A stretch of 64,000 bases of DNA from Bradyrhizobium sp. MOS002 (GCF_003020115.1 NZ_PYFX01000004.1:620001-684000), one strand, 5' to 3'; numbered from the stretch's first letter, positions 9,650 through 18,488 are shown. Notes: a model not told the origin generated them from the sequence alone. Translations and numbers: made by a program.

Positions 9650-10921
9650 CTACCGCCGCAAGGCGGGCACGACCAGGAACGGGATCATCCCGAGCACCAC
9701 GCTCGCAAGCGCGAAGGCGAGCAGCGCGTTGTAGCCATGGGTCGCGTCATGGATCAGGCCGCCGCTCCAGGAGCCGAAAGCCGAGCCCAGTCCGCTGCCG
9801 ATCGAGATGGTGCCGTAGATGGTGCCGACGCGCTTGCCCCCGAAGATCTTCATCGCGGTCGCCGTGATCAGCGGTCCACGTGAGCCCATCATGCTGCCGA
9901 AGCAGACCACGAATCCCGTGAGCAGGAGGAGATTGGCGGAGTATTGCAACAGCCACAGCAGGAAGATGCCGAGGATCGAGATCGCGTAGCTGAGCAGCAC
10001 CGACGGCCGGCGTCCGATCAGGCCGTCGAGCGCGGACACGCCGAGCATCCCGAACACCAGCACGACGCCGGAGAAGCCCCAGGCCGTTGCGGCTTGCAAC
10101 GGTGGAAAGCCGGCATCGATCAGATAGGCCACGATCTGTGCGGCGATCGCATACATGCCGACCGAGGTGAAGAAGAATGTCGAGAACAGTGCCCAGAAGG
10201 CGTGATGGCGCATCGCGCTCGGAAGGGTCCAGCCGTGATCGACGAAATCCGGATCGGTCTTCTTCGCGATATGCGGCGAGCCCGAGGCGAACAGCCGCCA
10301 TGGCAGCAGCATGAGCGGTACCAGCAGGCCGAGCGCGGCGAAGCCGAACAACTGGTAGGTTTCGCGCCAGCCGAGATGATCGATCAAAAGCTGCGAGGCC
10401 GGCAGCAGCGCCAGCACGCCGCCACCCATGGCCGAGTAGACCACCGCCATCGCGGTCGGCAGCTTTGGGCCGAACCAGCGGCCGAGCAGGATCGAGTTCG
10501 GCACATTGCCGATGAAGGCGACGCCGACGCCGACGCAGAGTCCGATCGAGAGCTGGAATTGCCAGAGCGACTGCGCGTGGCTTGCAATCAGGAAGGCCGA
10601 GCCGAGGAGCAGGAGGCCGAGCGCATAGACAATGCGCGGTCCGGAATGATCGAACAGGCGCCCGACCAGCGGCGCAGTCAGTCCACTGACGAGCCAGGTC
10701 AGCGAATAGATCGAGACCACCTGGGCGCGATCCCAGCCGAAGTTTTCCGAGATCGGCTTCAGGAAGACGGTGAAGCTTTCGCTGAGGCCGCGTCCGAGCA
10801 CGGCGAGCGTGAAGCAGAGCGCGAGCACCACGAGCGCGGTGCGCACGACGCCCTGCGGCGTCGCCGTGACGCGTTCCCTGGTTGCTTGCTTGGACTGTTC
10901 CTCTGGCGTGTTCTGGTCCAT
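9650..10921 (-). CDS. MFS transporter, OFA/monocarboxylate-type
   Basis: The product is 423 aa with twelve predicted helices. The N-terminal half has LGRGLSESFTVFLKPISENFGWDRAQVV and the loop 2-3 motif GRLFDHSGPRIVY, as in MFS carriers related to oxalate/formate antiporters and monocarboxylate transporters. The substrate is probably a small organic acid but cannot be assigned. It lies 57 bp downstream of tyrS on the same strand, separated by a hairpin, so it may be independently transcribed. Confidence 0.85.
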   Translation of the reverse strand: MDQNTPEEQSKQATRERVTATPQGVVRTALVVLALCFTLAVLGRGLSESFTVFLKPISENFGWDRAQVVSIYSLTWLVSGLTAPLVGRLFDHSGPRIVYALGLLLLGSAFLIASHAQSLWQFQLSIGLCVGVGVAFIGNVPNSILLGRWFGPKLPTAMAVVYSAMGGGVLALLPASQLLIDHLGWRETYQLFGFAALGLLVPLMLLPWRLFASGSPHIAKKTDPDFVDHGWTLPSAMRHHAFWALFSTFFFTSVGMYAIAAQIVAYLIDAGFPPLQAATAWGFSGVVLVFGMLGVSALDGLIGRRPSVLLSYAISILGIFLLWLLQYSANLLLLTGFVVCFGSMMGSRGPLITATAMKIFGGKRVGTIYGTISIGSGLGSAFGSWSGGLIHDATHGYNALLAFALASVVLGMIPFLVVPALRR

Positions 10922-10927
10922 TGCCGA

Positions 10928-10955
10928 TCAGGGAGCGCGCTTCGGCGCGCCCTGA
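10928..10955 (-). terminator. Hairpin between tyrS and the MFS gene
   Basis: TCAGG plus GCGCGC pairs with GCGCGC plus CCTGA around a four-base loop, with a two-base bulge. It follows the tyrS stop codon. No T tract is evident. Confidence 0.45.
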
Positions 10956-10978
10956 CAAGCAGCGAAAAGCTCATACGC

Positions 10979-12232
10979 CTATGCGGGCCTGAGGAGGATG
11001 TGCTTCTTCTTGCCGAAGGACAGCTTGATCACGCCCTCGGGCGTCAGGTTAGCCGTCGACAGCGTCATCTTCTCGTCGGTCACGGGCTCGTCGTTGACGC
11101 GCAGGCCGCCGCCCTTGATCTGGCGCCGTGCCTCGCCGTTGGAGGCGACGAGGCCGGCCTTGACGAAGGCGTTGAGCACGCCGAGGCCCGCGTCGAGTTC
11201 GCCGCGCGGAATTTCCACGGTCGGCAGGCTCTCGGCCAGCGCGCCTTCCTCGAAGGTGCGGCGCGCGGTCTCGGCCGCATCGTTCGCTGCGTCGCGACCA
11301 TGCAGCAGCGCGGTCGCCTCGGTCGCGAGCACCTTCTTGGCCTCGTTGATCTCGGAGCCGCCCAGCGCCTCAAGCTTCCTGATCTCGCTCATCGGCAGCG
11401 TCGTGAACAGCTTCAGGAATTTGCCGACGTCGGCGTCTTCGGTGTTGCGCCAGTACTGCCAGAAATCATACGGCGAGAACTGGTCGGCGTTGAGCCAGAC
11501 CGCGCCTTGCGCGGTCTTGCCCATCTTCGCGCCCGACGCCGTCGTGAGCAGCGGCGTCGTCAACGCGAAAAGCTGATGCGTACCCATGCGGCGGCCGAGA
11601 TCGACGCCCATGATGATGTTGCCCCACTGGTCGGAGCCGCCCATCTGCAAGCTGCAGCCGGTCCGCCTGGCGAGCTCGACGAAGTCGTAGGCCTGGCAGA
11701 TCATGTAGTTGAATTCGATGAAGCTCATCTCCTGCTCGCGCTCGAGGCGGAGCCGCACGGAATCCATGGTCAGCATGCGGTTGACCGAGAAGTGCCGGCC
11801 GACGTCGCGCAGCATCTCGATCCAGTTGAGCTTGGTCAGCCACTCCGCATTGTCGAGCATGATGGCGTCGCTCTTGCCCTCGCCATAGCGCAGCACCTTT
11901 GCGAACACGCCGCGGATCGAGGCCTTGTTGGCCTCGATCTCGGCGACGGTGCGGATCGCACGCGTCTCGTCCTTGCCGGAGGGATCGCCGACCATGGTTG
12001 TGCCGCCGCCCATCAGCGTGATCGGCTTGTTGCCGGACTGCTGCAGCCAGTGCAGCATCATCATGGTCAGGTAATTGCCGATATGCAGCGAGCGGGCGGT
12101 GCAATCGTAACCGACATAAGCCGTCGCCTCGCCCTTGGCGGCGAGGGCGTCCAGCCCCTCGAAATCGGAGCACTGGTGGATGAATCCACGTTCCTGCAGC
12201 GTATTGAGGAAATCCGATTTGAATGCGGTCAT
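10979..12232 (-). CDS. tyrS: Tyrosyl-tRNA synthetase
   Basis: The product is a 417-aa class I synthetase that charges tRNA-Tyr in the cytoplasm. The Rossmann domain shows the HIGH-like motif as HIGN in [15 protein letters not shown] near residue 47. The tyrosine pocket reads [11 protein letters not shown], and the KMSKS loop appears as KMGKT. The C-terminal S4 RNA-binding domain follows ([20 protein letters not shown]). Length and motif order are normal for the short bacterial TyrS type. It is divergent from anmK; the intergenic region of about 160 bp holds both promoters. Confidence 0.97.
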   Translation of the reverse strand: MTAFKSDFLNTLQERGFIHQCSDFEGLDALAAKGEATAYVGYDCTARSLHIGNYLTMMMLHWLQQSGNKPITLMGGGTTMVGDPSGKDETRAIRTVAEIEANKASIRGVFAKVLRYGEGKSDAIMLDNAEWLTKLNWIEMLRDVGRHFSVNRMLTMDSVRLRLEREQEMSFIEFNYMICQAYDFVELARRTGCSLQMGGSDQWGNIIMGVDLGRRMGTHQLFALTTPLLTTASGAKMGKTAQGAVWLNADQFSPYDFWQYWRNTEDADVGKFLKLFTTLPMSEIRKLEALGGSEINEAKKVLATEATALLHGRDAANDAAETARRTFEEGALAESLPTVEIPRGELDAGLGVLNAFVKAGLVASNGEARRQIKGGGLRVNDEPVTDEKMTLSTANLTPEGVIKLSFGKKKHILLRPA

Positions 12233-12349
12233 TTGTCGGCGCGCCTGACAATTCTTGGTTTACTGTTTTGGGAGCAATTTAAGGGTCTTCCGTGGGAACT
12301 CGGTTGCTGCCCGCTACTTTGGCCTGTGGCATTATAAGATGTGTCCCTC

Positions 12350-12365
12350 TGGCACAAGATCGGCA
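12350..12365 (+). promoter_or_regulatory. Sigma-54-like -24/-12 element upstream of anmK
   Basis: TGGCAC, six bases, CG then GCA places GG and GC exactly 10 bases apart, as sigma-54 promoters require; the -24 half is a perfect consensus. The implied start of transcription would be near 12376, leaving a short leader with GAGGA before the ATG. No enhancer site or dedicated activator gene is recognised, so this may be a chance match. Confidence 0.35.
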
Positions 12366-12394
12366 TGCCGGGGGGCTCTTGAGGACGCTGATCC

Positions 12395-13498
12395 ATGATG
12401 TTGACGGCACTCGGTTTGATGAGCGGCACCTCGCTGGACGGGGTGGATGTTGCGCTGATCGAAACCGACGGAAAGCAGGTGAAGGCGTTCGGGCCGTCCG
12501 GCTATCGGCCTTATAGCCCGGCGGAGCGCGACCTGCTGCGCCAGGCGCTGAGCGAGGCCGTGCAGCTGTCGCAACGCGATGCCAGGCCGGGAGTTCTGGC
12601 CGAGGCTGAACGTGCAGTGACGCTCGCGCATGCCGAGGCGGTGGCCGCCTTCGTCGCCCAGAACCGGATGAAACCGGAAGACATCGACATCGTCGGCTTC
12701 CACGGCCAGACCGTGCTGCACCGCCCCGAGAAGCGGCTGACCGTGCAGATCGGCGATGCGCCGGCGCTGGCCAGGGCGATCCATATCCCGGTGATGCATG
12801 ATTTCCGCGCCGCCGACGTCGAGGCCGGCGGGCAGGGCGCGCCGTTCGTGCCGGTCTATCACCGCGCGCTCGCCAATTCGCTGGAGCGCGAAGGGCCGAT
12901 CATCGTGGTCAATATCGGCGGCGTCTCCAACATCACCTATATCGACGGCAACGACACGCTGATTGCGTGCGACACAGGCCCTGGCAACGCGCTGCTCGAC
13001 GATTTCATGTACCGCACCATGAACCAGGCGTTCGACGCGGACGGAAAGCTCGCCGCGCTCGGCAAGGCGGACGAAGCCTGGATCGCGCGGGCGCTGGAGC
13101 TGCCGTTCTTTGCAAGCCCACCGCCGAAATCGCTCGACCGCAACGATTTTGCCGCATTGAAGATCGGCGAGGTGCTGCCGGCCGACGGCGCCGCAACGCT
13201 GACCGCCTTCACCGCGGCGGCCATCGCCCGCATCATCCCGCTGCTGCCACGCAGGCCGCGGAGCTGGATCGTCTGCGGCGGCGGCGCCCGCAACCGGACC
13301 ATGCTCCAGATGCTGCGGGAGCGCGTCGGGTCTGCCGCGGTCGAGGCCGCCGAGACAGTCGGCTGGGCCTCCGACGCCATCGAGGCGCAGGCCTTCGGCT
13401 TCCTCGCCGCGCGCGGCCTGAAGGGCCTGCCGCTGTCGTATCCCACTACCACGGGCGTGCCGATGCCGATGACGGGCGGGGTGATCGCGAGGCCTTGA
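12395..13498 (+). CDS. anmK: Anhydro-N-acetylmuramic acid kinase
   Basis: The product is 367 aa. It phosphorylates and opens 1,6-anhydro-MurNAc to MurNAc-6-phosphate in peptidoglycan recycling. The N-terminus carries the family ATP-binding signature LMSGTSLDGVDVALIET. GFHGQTVLH, NIGGVSNITYI, CDTGPGNALLDD and the C-terminal CGGGARN complete the sugar-kinase fold in the expected order and spacing. GAGGA lies nine bases before the ATG; a second ATG follows immediately. It is divergently oriented from tyrS, a common arrangement in alphaproteobacteria. Confidence 0.96.
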   Translation: MMLTALGLMSGTSLDGVDVALIETDGKQVKAFGPSGYRPYSPAERDLLRQALSEAVQLSQRDARPGVLAEAERAVTLAHAEAVAAFVAQNRMKPEDIDIVGFHGQTVLHRPEKRLTVQIGDAPALARAIHIPVMHDFRAADVEAGGQGAPFVPVYHRALANSLEREGPIIVVNIGGVSNITYIDGNDTLIACDTGPGNALLDDFMYRTMNQAFDADGKLAALGKADEAWIARALELPFFASPPPKSLDRNDFAALKIGEVLPADGAATLTAFTAAAIARIIPLLPRRPRSWIVCGGGARNRTMLQMLRERVGSAAVEAAETVGWASDAIEAQAFGFLAARGLKGLPLSYPTTTGVPMPMTGGVIARP

Positions 13499-13526
13499 GG
13501 CCCAATCCCGCGCACGATGCCGGTCG

Positions 13527-13587
13527 ATGCAAGTGCATTGATCTTGACGAGTGCATGCAAATGCATCTATATTGGATGCAGTTGCAT
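13527..13587 (+). promoter_or_regulatory. Promoter with three ATGCA-N2-TGCAT operators for gst-SMR
   Basis: Three identical-architecture palindromes lie at 13527-13538, 13555-13566 and 13576-13587, with centres 28 and 21 bp apart. The third extends to 9-bp arms (13572-13591). A sigma-70-type promoter fits the array exactly: TTGACG at 13544-13549, 18 bp, TATATT at 13568-13573. The middle site fills the spacer and the last covers the expected start point. This is a repressor arrangement; MarR-type proteins recognise sites of this general kind. No regulator gene is adjacent. Confidence 0.7.
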
Positions 13588-13608
13588 CCAACCGCCGGGA
13601 TCATTGCC

Positions 13609-14286
13609 ATGACCGCCTCACTCAAACTGATCAGCCACAAGCTTTGCCCCTATGTGCAGCGCGCAGTGATCGCGCTCAACGAGAAGGGCGTGCCGTTCGA
13701 GCGGATCGACATCGATCTCGCCAACAAGCCCGACTGGTTCCTGAAGCTGTCGCCGCTGGGCAAAGTGCCGGTGCTGGTTGTGAGGACGGAGAAGGGCGAG
13801 GTCGCGCTGTTCGAGAGCAACGTGATCTGCGAGTACATCGAGGAGACGCAAGGCGGGATGAAGCTGCATCCAGAGGATGCCTTGAAGCGTGCCGAGCACC
13901 GGGCGTGGATGGAGTTCGGTTCAGCAGTGCTCGGCGACCTCTGGGGCCTGGAGACCACGACCGATCCGGCGACCTTCGAGAGCAAGCGCCAGGCGCTCGT
14001 CGCGAAGTTCGCGCGTGTCGAGGGCGCGCTAAGTGCAGGCCCATTCTTCGCCGGCGATGCGTTCAGTCTCATCGATGCGGTATTCGCCCCCGTGTTCCGT
14101 TATTTCGACGTGTTCGATGAAGTGACCGAACTGGGCATCTTCAAGGATCTGCCGAAGGTGCGGGCGTGGCGCGCCGAACTGGCCAAGCGTCCTAGCGTCC
14201 GTACTGCGGTGGGCGCGGACTATCCGCAATTGCTGCGCGCCTTCCTGGTGCGCCACGACGCGCATCTACTCAAGCTCGCGGCCTGA
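13609..14286 (+). CDS. Glutathione S-transferase family protein
   Basis: The product is 225 aa. The N-terminal thioredoxin-like domain begins KLISHKLCPYVQRAVIALNEKG. A CPYV motif puts Cys in the catalytic position, as in omega/lambda or DHAR-like transferases that do thiol transfer or reductive deglutathionylation. FLKLSPLGKVPVL and FESNVICEYIEE form the glutathione site. The helical C-terminal domain includes FFAGDAFSLIDAVFAPVFRY. I took the ATG at 13609, which follows GGGA and the operator array. The SMR gene starts 10 bp after the stop, so the two form an operon, probably for detoxification of electrophiles. Confidence 0.9.
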   Translation: MTASLKLISHKLCPYVQRAVIALNEKGVPFERIDIDLANKPDWFLKLSPLGKVPVLVVRTEKGEVALFESNVICEYIEETQGGMKLHPEDALKRAEHRAWMEFGSAVLGDLWGLETTTDPATFESKRQALVAKFARVEGALSAGPFFAGDAFSLIDAVFAPVFRYFDVFDEVTELGIFKDLPKVRAWRAELAKRPSVRTAVGADYPQLLRAFLVRHDAHLLKLAA

Positions 14287-14296
14287 GCCCACGCCG

Positions 14297-14620
14297 ATGT
14301 CGCAGTCCATGGCCTGGCTGATGCTGGTGATCGCAGGCCTCCTCGACGTCGGCTGGGCGATCTCGATGAAATATGCGGAGGGCTACACGCGTGTGGGCTG
14401 GAGCATCATCTCGCTCGTGCTGCTCGCAGCCTTCGTTGTCCTGCTCGGGCGTGCCTTGAAGGTGCTCGAGGTCGGCGTCGCCTATTCGGTCTGGACCGGC
14501 ATCGGCGCCGCCGGCACCTTCGTCATGGGCGTCGTGCTGTTCGGCGAGACCTTGAGCGCGATGAAGCTTGCGGGCATCGCGCTCGTCTTGATGGGAATCG
14601 TCGCGCTCAAGCTGGCTTGA
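14297..14620 (+). CDS. SMR family efflux protein (Gdx/SugE-like)
   Basis: The product is 107 aa with four transmembrane helices. The pattern AGLLDVGWAISMKYAEGYTR and the middle VAYSVWTGIGAAGTFVMGV match the SugE/Gdx branch, which exports guanidinium or quaternary ammonium ions in exchange for protons. The membrane carboxylate of helix one, nearly always Glu in this family, is Asp here. The protein presumably works as a dual-topology homodimer in the inner membrane. It is co-transcribed with the upstream GST under the same operators and ends 10 bp from a convergent hydrolase gene. Confidence 0.88.
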   Translation: MSQSMAWLMLVIAGLLDVGWAISMKYAEGYTRVGWSIISLVLLAAFVVLLGRALKVLEVGVAYSVWTGIGAAGTFVMGVVLFGETLSAMKLAGIALVLMGIVALKLA

Positions 14621-14630
14621 GCCGTGCCCC

Positions 14631-15278
14631 TTAGCGCACGTTGGCGAGGCGCATGTCGAGATAGGCGGTTATGGTTTCCATCAGGGGCTCGAGCTTGGCG
14701 TCGAAGAAATGATTGGCGCCGGGGATGACCTGCTGGTCGATCACGATGCCCTTCTGCGTCTTCAGCTTCTCGACTAGCGTGTTGACGTCCTTGGGCGGCA
14801 CTACCGCGTCCTTCTCGCCATGCACGATGAGCCCTGAGGACGGGCAGGGCGCGAGGAACGAGAAATCGTAGAGGTTGGCGGGCGGTGCGATCGAGATGAA
14901 GCCCTCGACCTCGGGGCGGCGCATCAAAAGCTGCATGCCGATCCAGGCGCCGAAGGAGAAGCCGGCAACCCAGCAGGCGCGCGCTTCGGGATTGATGGTC
15001 TGCGCCCAGTCGAGCGCCGCGGCCGCGTCCGACAATTCGCCGGTGCCGTGGTCGAACGAGCCCTGGCTGCGGCCGACGCCGCGGAAATTGAACCGCAGCA
15101 CCGAGAAGCCGCGATGCGCGAACGCGTAGTAGCACTGGTAGATGATCTGATGATTCATCGTGCCGTGGAACTGCGGATGCGGATGCAGGACCATCGCGAT
15201 CGGCGCGTTCTTCTGCTTGGCCGGATGGTAGCGGCCTTCGAGACGGCCGGCGGGGCCGGTGAAAATAACTTCAGGCAT
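14631..15278 (-). CDS. Alpha/beta hydrolase
   Basis: The product is a 215-aa cytoplasmic alpha/beta hydrolase. It shows HPHPQFHGTMNHQI after strand three, RFNFRGVGRSQGSFD, and the nucleophile elbow GFSFGAW at about residue 104. An acid in the LIVHGEKDAVVP turn and GANHFFDAKL supply the rest of a Ser-Asp-His triad. Members are related to the dienelactone-hydrolase-like COG2945 proteins with unknown ester substrates. The start at MPEVIF is preferred because AGAGA precedes it; an ATG 45 bases upstream is also in frame. The gene is divergent from the SUF operon. Confidence 0.88.
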   Translation of the reverse strand: MPEVIFTGPAGRLEGRYHPAKQKNAPIAMVLHPHPQFHGTMNHQIIYQCYYAFAHRGFSVLRFNFRGVGRSQGSFDHGTGELSDAAAALDWAQTINPEARACWVAGFSFGAWIGMQLLMRRPEVEGFISIAPPANLYDFSFLAPCPSSGLIVHGEKDAVVPPKDVNTLVEKLKTQKGIVIDQQVIPGANHFFDAKLEPLMETITAYLDMRLANVR

Positions 15279-15623
15279 GATGATCTCTTGATTGATCCCT
15301 TGAAGACGCTCTTCAACAATCAACCGATTGTGCGGATTTCATCGGCTGCTGGGCCGATCAAGCCGCGAATGGAAGGGTGGAGCGGCGCCCTCGGATGATG
15401 CGCGAGCGGCGCGCGGCGAACTGACGCGCGCGTTCTAGCATGAGGCGAGGGTCAAAAAGCAAGCATCTTGAACATCGCCCAATGAGCTCAAGATGTTAGC
15501 GTGCCATACCTGCCTCGTCGCGCGATCGGGATTCGGAATCGAGATTGCCAAGTGCTCCATGGGCGCCCATGTCCGGTACCAGCGATGGCGCAACAACCAC
15601 ATCAGTAGGTAATATAATACTCT
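15279..15623. other. Intergenic region upstream of the SUF operon
   Basis: No gene is visible in these 345 bases. An 8-bp inverted repeat, CATCTTGA (15464-15471) with TCAAGATG (15488-15495), could be an operator or hairpin. A perfect TATAAT lies at 15613-15618, only five bases before the desulfurase ATG. The nearest AGG is 13 bases from the ATG, too far for a normal ribosome-binding site. Confidence 0.5.
15613..15618 (+). promoter_or_regulatory. TATAAT -10 element placing transcription start at the ATG
   Basis: A consensus -10 hexamer ends five bases before the start codon of the first SUF gene, so transcription from it would give a leaderless mRNA. No good -35 is seen 16-18 bases upstream. 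Confidence 0.4.
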
Positions 15624-16763
15624 ATGCCGACCCGCGTCTATCTCGACTGGAATGCGACCACGCCGCTTCGCCCCGAGGCGCGAAGCGCAATGCTTGCCGC
15701 CTACGAGCTGGTCGGCAATCCGTCCTCGGTTCATGCTGAGGGACGCGAGGCGCGTCGGCTTGTCGAGGAGGCACGGACAACGCTAGCGATGGCCGTGGGA
15801 GCGCTGCCGCGGAACGTCGTCTTCACGTCCACGGGAACCGAAGCCAACGCGCTGGCGCTGTCACCGGGCCTTCGGGGGCCGTCTGGCGGGCCTGTCGAGC
15901 GGCTCCTGGTCTCGGCCGTCGAGCATGCGTCGGTGCTGGCGGGCGGCCGGTTCCCGGCGGATAAGATCGGTCAGATCCGGGTTACGCGCTCCGGCGTAAT
16001 GGACCTCGATCATTTGAAGGCGCTGCTCAGCGACGGCCCGCCGGCGCTGGTCTCCGTCATGGCCGCAAATAACGAGACGGGCGCGCTGCAGCCGGTCACC
16101 GACGTCGCGGGAATCGTTCACGAGGCCGGCGGCCTCCTGCACGTCGATGCAATCCAGGCGCTTGGAAAAATCCCTTTCGATATCAAGACTATGGGCGCGG
16201 ACCTTGCGACCCTTTCTGCGCACAAGATCGGCGGCCCCAAGGGGGTCGGCGCGCTGGTCGTGGCCGAGGGCGTGGCCGGACTTGAGCCGGTGCTGCGGGG
16301 CGGCGGGCAGGAGCTGAACCGGCGCGCGGGAACCGAGAATGTCGCCGGCATTGCCGGCTTCGGGGCAGCGGTGCGGGTTGCCCTTCAGGCTTTGCCGGAG
16401 GATGCGGAGCGGACGGCAACCCTAAGGGATCATTTGGAAAATGGTATTCGCTCCATAGCCGGCGCCAGGGTCTTCTCAGATGATGTCAAGCGGTTGCCCA
16501 ATACCGTTCTCTTCACGGCTCCCGGTTTGAAAGCCGAGACTGCGGTGATCGGGTTTGACCTCGAAGGTGTCGCGGTGTCCTCGGGCTCTGCCTGTTCCTC
16601 AGGCAAGGTGCAGCCGTCCCACGTATTGGCGGCAATGGGGTATGATCCAACCGTCGCCCAGGGAGCGGTGCGTCTCAGTCTGGGCTGGTCCACGGAGCCG
16701 GGTGACATCAACAGGGCGTTAGAGGCTTGGCGAAAGCTCGGTAATACCCTACTTAAGGGATAA
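15624..16763 (+). CDS. Cysteine desulfurase, class I (NifS/IscS-like), first gene of SUF operon
   Basis: The product is a 379-aa PLP enzyme that takes sulfur from cysteine to supply Fe-S cluster assembly. The N-terminus VYLDWNATTPLRPEAR, the PLP lysine in TLSAHKIGGPKGVGAL (about residue 196) and the flexible catalytic loop SSGSACSSGKVQPSH (about 317) identify the class I type. That loop contrasts with the SufS enzyme encoded later in the same operon. The start has no close ribosome-binding site and is consistent with leaderless translation. Downstream 116 bp separate it from sufB. Confidence 0.93.
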   Translation: MPTRVYLDWNATTPLRPEARSAMLAAYELVGNPSSVHAEGREARRLVEEARTTLAMAVGALPRNVVFTSTGTEANALALSPGLRGPSGGPVERLLVSAVEHASVLAGGRFPADKIGQIRVTRSGVMDLDHLKALLSDGPPALVSVMAANNETGALQPVTDVAGIVHEAGGLLHVDAIQALGKIPFDIKTMGADLATLSAHKIGGPKGVGALVVAEGVAGLEPVLRGGGQELNRRAGTENVAGIAGFGAAVRVALQALPEDAERTATLRDHLENGIRSIAGARVFSDDVKRLPNTVLFTAPGLKAETAVIGFDLEGVAVSSGSACSSGKVQPSHVLAAMGYDPTVAQGAVRLSLGWSTEPGDINRALEAWRKLGNTLLKG

Positions 16764-16766
16764 GCG

Positions 16767-16859
16767 ATGAAACACGGCTTGAACGGTTCTAAGCACGTGC
16801 GTCCCGCCAAGAAACATCGTAATAGTCGTCCGAGTTTGATGATCCACCGCGGTCCTTGA
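16767..16859 (+). CDS. Possible 30-aa basic peptide between desulfurase and sufB
   Basis: An ATG with AAGGGA seven bases upstream opens a 30-codon frame, product [13 protein letters not shown]...MIHRGP, that ends 20 bases before sufB. It is rich in His, Lys and Arg. I do not recognise it. It may be a translated spacer, a leader peptide or chance. Confidence 0.25.
   Translation: MKHGLNGSKHVRPAKKHRNSRPSLMIHRGP
16778..16793 (+). promoter_or_regulatory. Imperfect palindrome CTTGAACGGTTCTAAG resembling an iron control element
   Basis: The right half TTCTAA and the left TTGAA around CGG resemble the TTAGAA-N3-TTCTAA pattern I recall for Irr-bound iron control elements, with one base missing on the left. 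It lies in the gap before sufB. The match is suggestive only. Confidence 0.25.
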
Positions 16860-16879
16860 AACCGCGAGCGGAGGATAGA

Positions 16880-18376
16880 ATGCCAGCCGTGCAAGAGACG
16901 GTCGAGCGCGTGAAGCGCATCGACGTCGATCAGTATCGTTATGGGTTTGAGACCCTGATCGAGTCCGACAAGGCCCCCAAGGGGCTGTCGGAAGAGACCG
17001 TCAAGTTCATCTCCGAGAAGAAGAACGAACCCGCCTGGATGCTCCAGTGGCGGCTCGAGGCCTATCGGCGCTGGCTGACCATGACAGAGCCGACCTGGGC
17101 GCGCGTCGACTATCCCAAGATCGACTTCCAGGACCTCTATTACTATTCGGCGCCGAAGCCGAAGAAGACGATCACCTCGCTCGACGAGATCGATCCGGAG
17201 ATCCTCAAGACCTACGAGAAGCTCGGCATTCCCTTGCGGGAAGTCGCCATGCTCGAAGGCGTCGAGCCCAAGCCCGGCGAGGAGGATCCTAACCGGCGCA
17301 AGATCGCGGTCGACGCCGTCTTCGATTCGGTCTCGGTTGCGACCACCTTCAAGGCGGAGCTGAAGAAGGCCGGCGTGATCTTCATGCCGATCTCGGAGGC
17401 GATCCGCGAGCATCCCGAGCTGGTGCAGAAGTATCTCGGCTCCGTGGTGCCGACCTCGGACAATTTCTATGCGACGCTGAACTCGGCGGTGTTCTCCGAC
17501 GGCTCGTTCGTCTACGTGCCGCCGGGCGTGCGCTGCCCGATGGAGCTGTCGACGTACTTCCGCATCAACGAGCGCAACACCGGCCAGTTCGAGCGTACGC
17601 TGATCATCGCGGACAAGGGCTCCTACGTCTCCTATCTCGAGGGTTGCACCGCGCCGCAGCGCGACGAGAACCAGCTGCACGCGGCCGTGGTCGAGCTCGT
17701 CACCCACGACGACGCCGAGATCAAATATTCGACGGTGCAGAACTGGTATCCCGGCAATTCGGAAGGCAAGGGCGGCATCTACAATTTCGTCACCAAGCGT
17801 GGCGATTGCCGCGGCAACAATTCCAAGATCTCCTGGACCCAGGTCGAGACCGGTTCGGCGATCACCTGGAAGTACCCGAGCTGCATCCTGCGCGGCGACA
17901 ATTCGCGTGGTGAGTTCTATTCGATCGCGATCTCGAACGGCTATCAGCAGGTCGACTCGGGCACCAAGATGATCCATCTCGGCAAGAACACGTCGAGCCG
18001 CATCATCTCCAAGGGCATCGCCGCCGGCAGGTCGCAGAACACCTATCGCGGCCTCGTCACGGCGCATCGCAAGGCGACCGGCGCCCGCAACTTCACCGCC
18101 TGCGATTCGCTGTTGATCGGCGACAAATGCGGCGCGCACACCGTGCCCTACATCGAAGCGAAGAACTCGTCGGCGACATTCGAGCACGAGGCCACCACGT
18201 CGAAGATCTCCGAGGACGTGCTGTTCTATTGCATCCAGCGCGGCCTCACCCAGGAAGAAGCTGTCGGCCTCGTCGTCAACGGCTTCGTCAAGGACGTGCT
18301 GCAGCAACTGCCGATGGAATTCGCGGTGGAAGCACAGAAGCTGATCTCGATCTCGCTGGAAGGATCGGTCGGCTAG
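16880..18376 (+). CDS. sufB: Fe-S cluster assembly scaffold SufB
   Basis: The product is 498 aa, normal for SufB. It is the scaffold subunit of the SufBCD complex on which [4Fe-4S] clusters are built in the cytoplasm. Characteristic stretches are [42 protein letters not shown], and the C-terminal [22 protein letters not shown]. The conserved late Cys is present in [25 protein letters not shown] at 16870-16874 fixes the ATG at 16880. A REP-like inverted repeat follows and separates it from sufC. Confidence 0.97.
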   Translation: MPAVQETVERVKRIDVDQYRYGFETLIESDKAPKGLSEETVKFISEKKNEPAWMLQWRLEAYRRWLTMTEPTWARVDYPKIDFQDLYYYSAPKPKKTITSLDEIDPEILKTYEKLGIPLREVAMLEGVEPKPGEEDPNRRKIAVDAVFDSVSVATTFKAELKKAGVIFMPISEAIREHPELVQKYLGSVVPTSDNFYATLNSAVFSDGSFVYVPPGVRCPMELSTYFRINERNTGQFERTLIIADKGSYVSYLEGCTAPQRDENQLHAAVVELVTHDDAEIKYSTVQNWYPGNSEGKGGIYNFVTKRGDCRGNNSKISWTQVETGSAITWKYPSCILRGDNSRGEFYSIAISNGYQQVDSGTKMIHLGKNTSSRIISKGIAAGRSQNTYRGLVTAHRKATGARNFTACDSLLIGDKCGAHTVPYIEAKNSSATFEHEATTSKISEDVLFYCIQRGLTQEEAVGLVVNGFVKDVLQQLPMEFAVEAQKLISISLEGSVG

Positions 18377-18382
18377 CGCCGG

Positions 18383-18488
18383 CCTCATCCTGAGGAGGCC
18401 GCGTAAGCGGCCGTCGCGAAGGATGGATATGGAAAGATTGTTGGCCTCAATCCTTCGAGACGCGCCTGCGGCGCTCCTCAGGATGAGG
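18383..18488. repeat. REP-like inverted repeat family R1 (copy 2) inside the SUF operon
   Basis: Arms at 18383-18424 and 18450-18488 are inverted copies with the same CCTCATCCTGAGGAG and CTTCGAGACG blocks seen at 6813-6910. The outer 14 bases pair perfectly (CCTCATCCTGAGGA with its complement). It fills the whole sufB-sufC gap and would form a large hairpin in the operon mRNA, ending about 20 bases before the sufC start. Confidence 0.85.
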
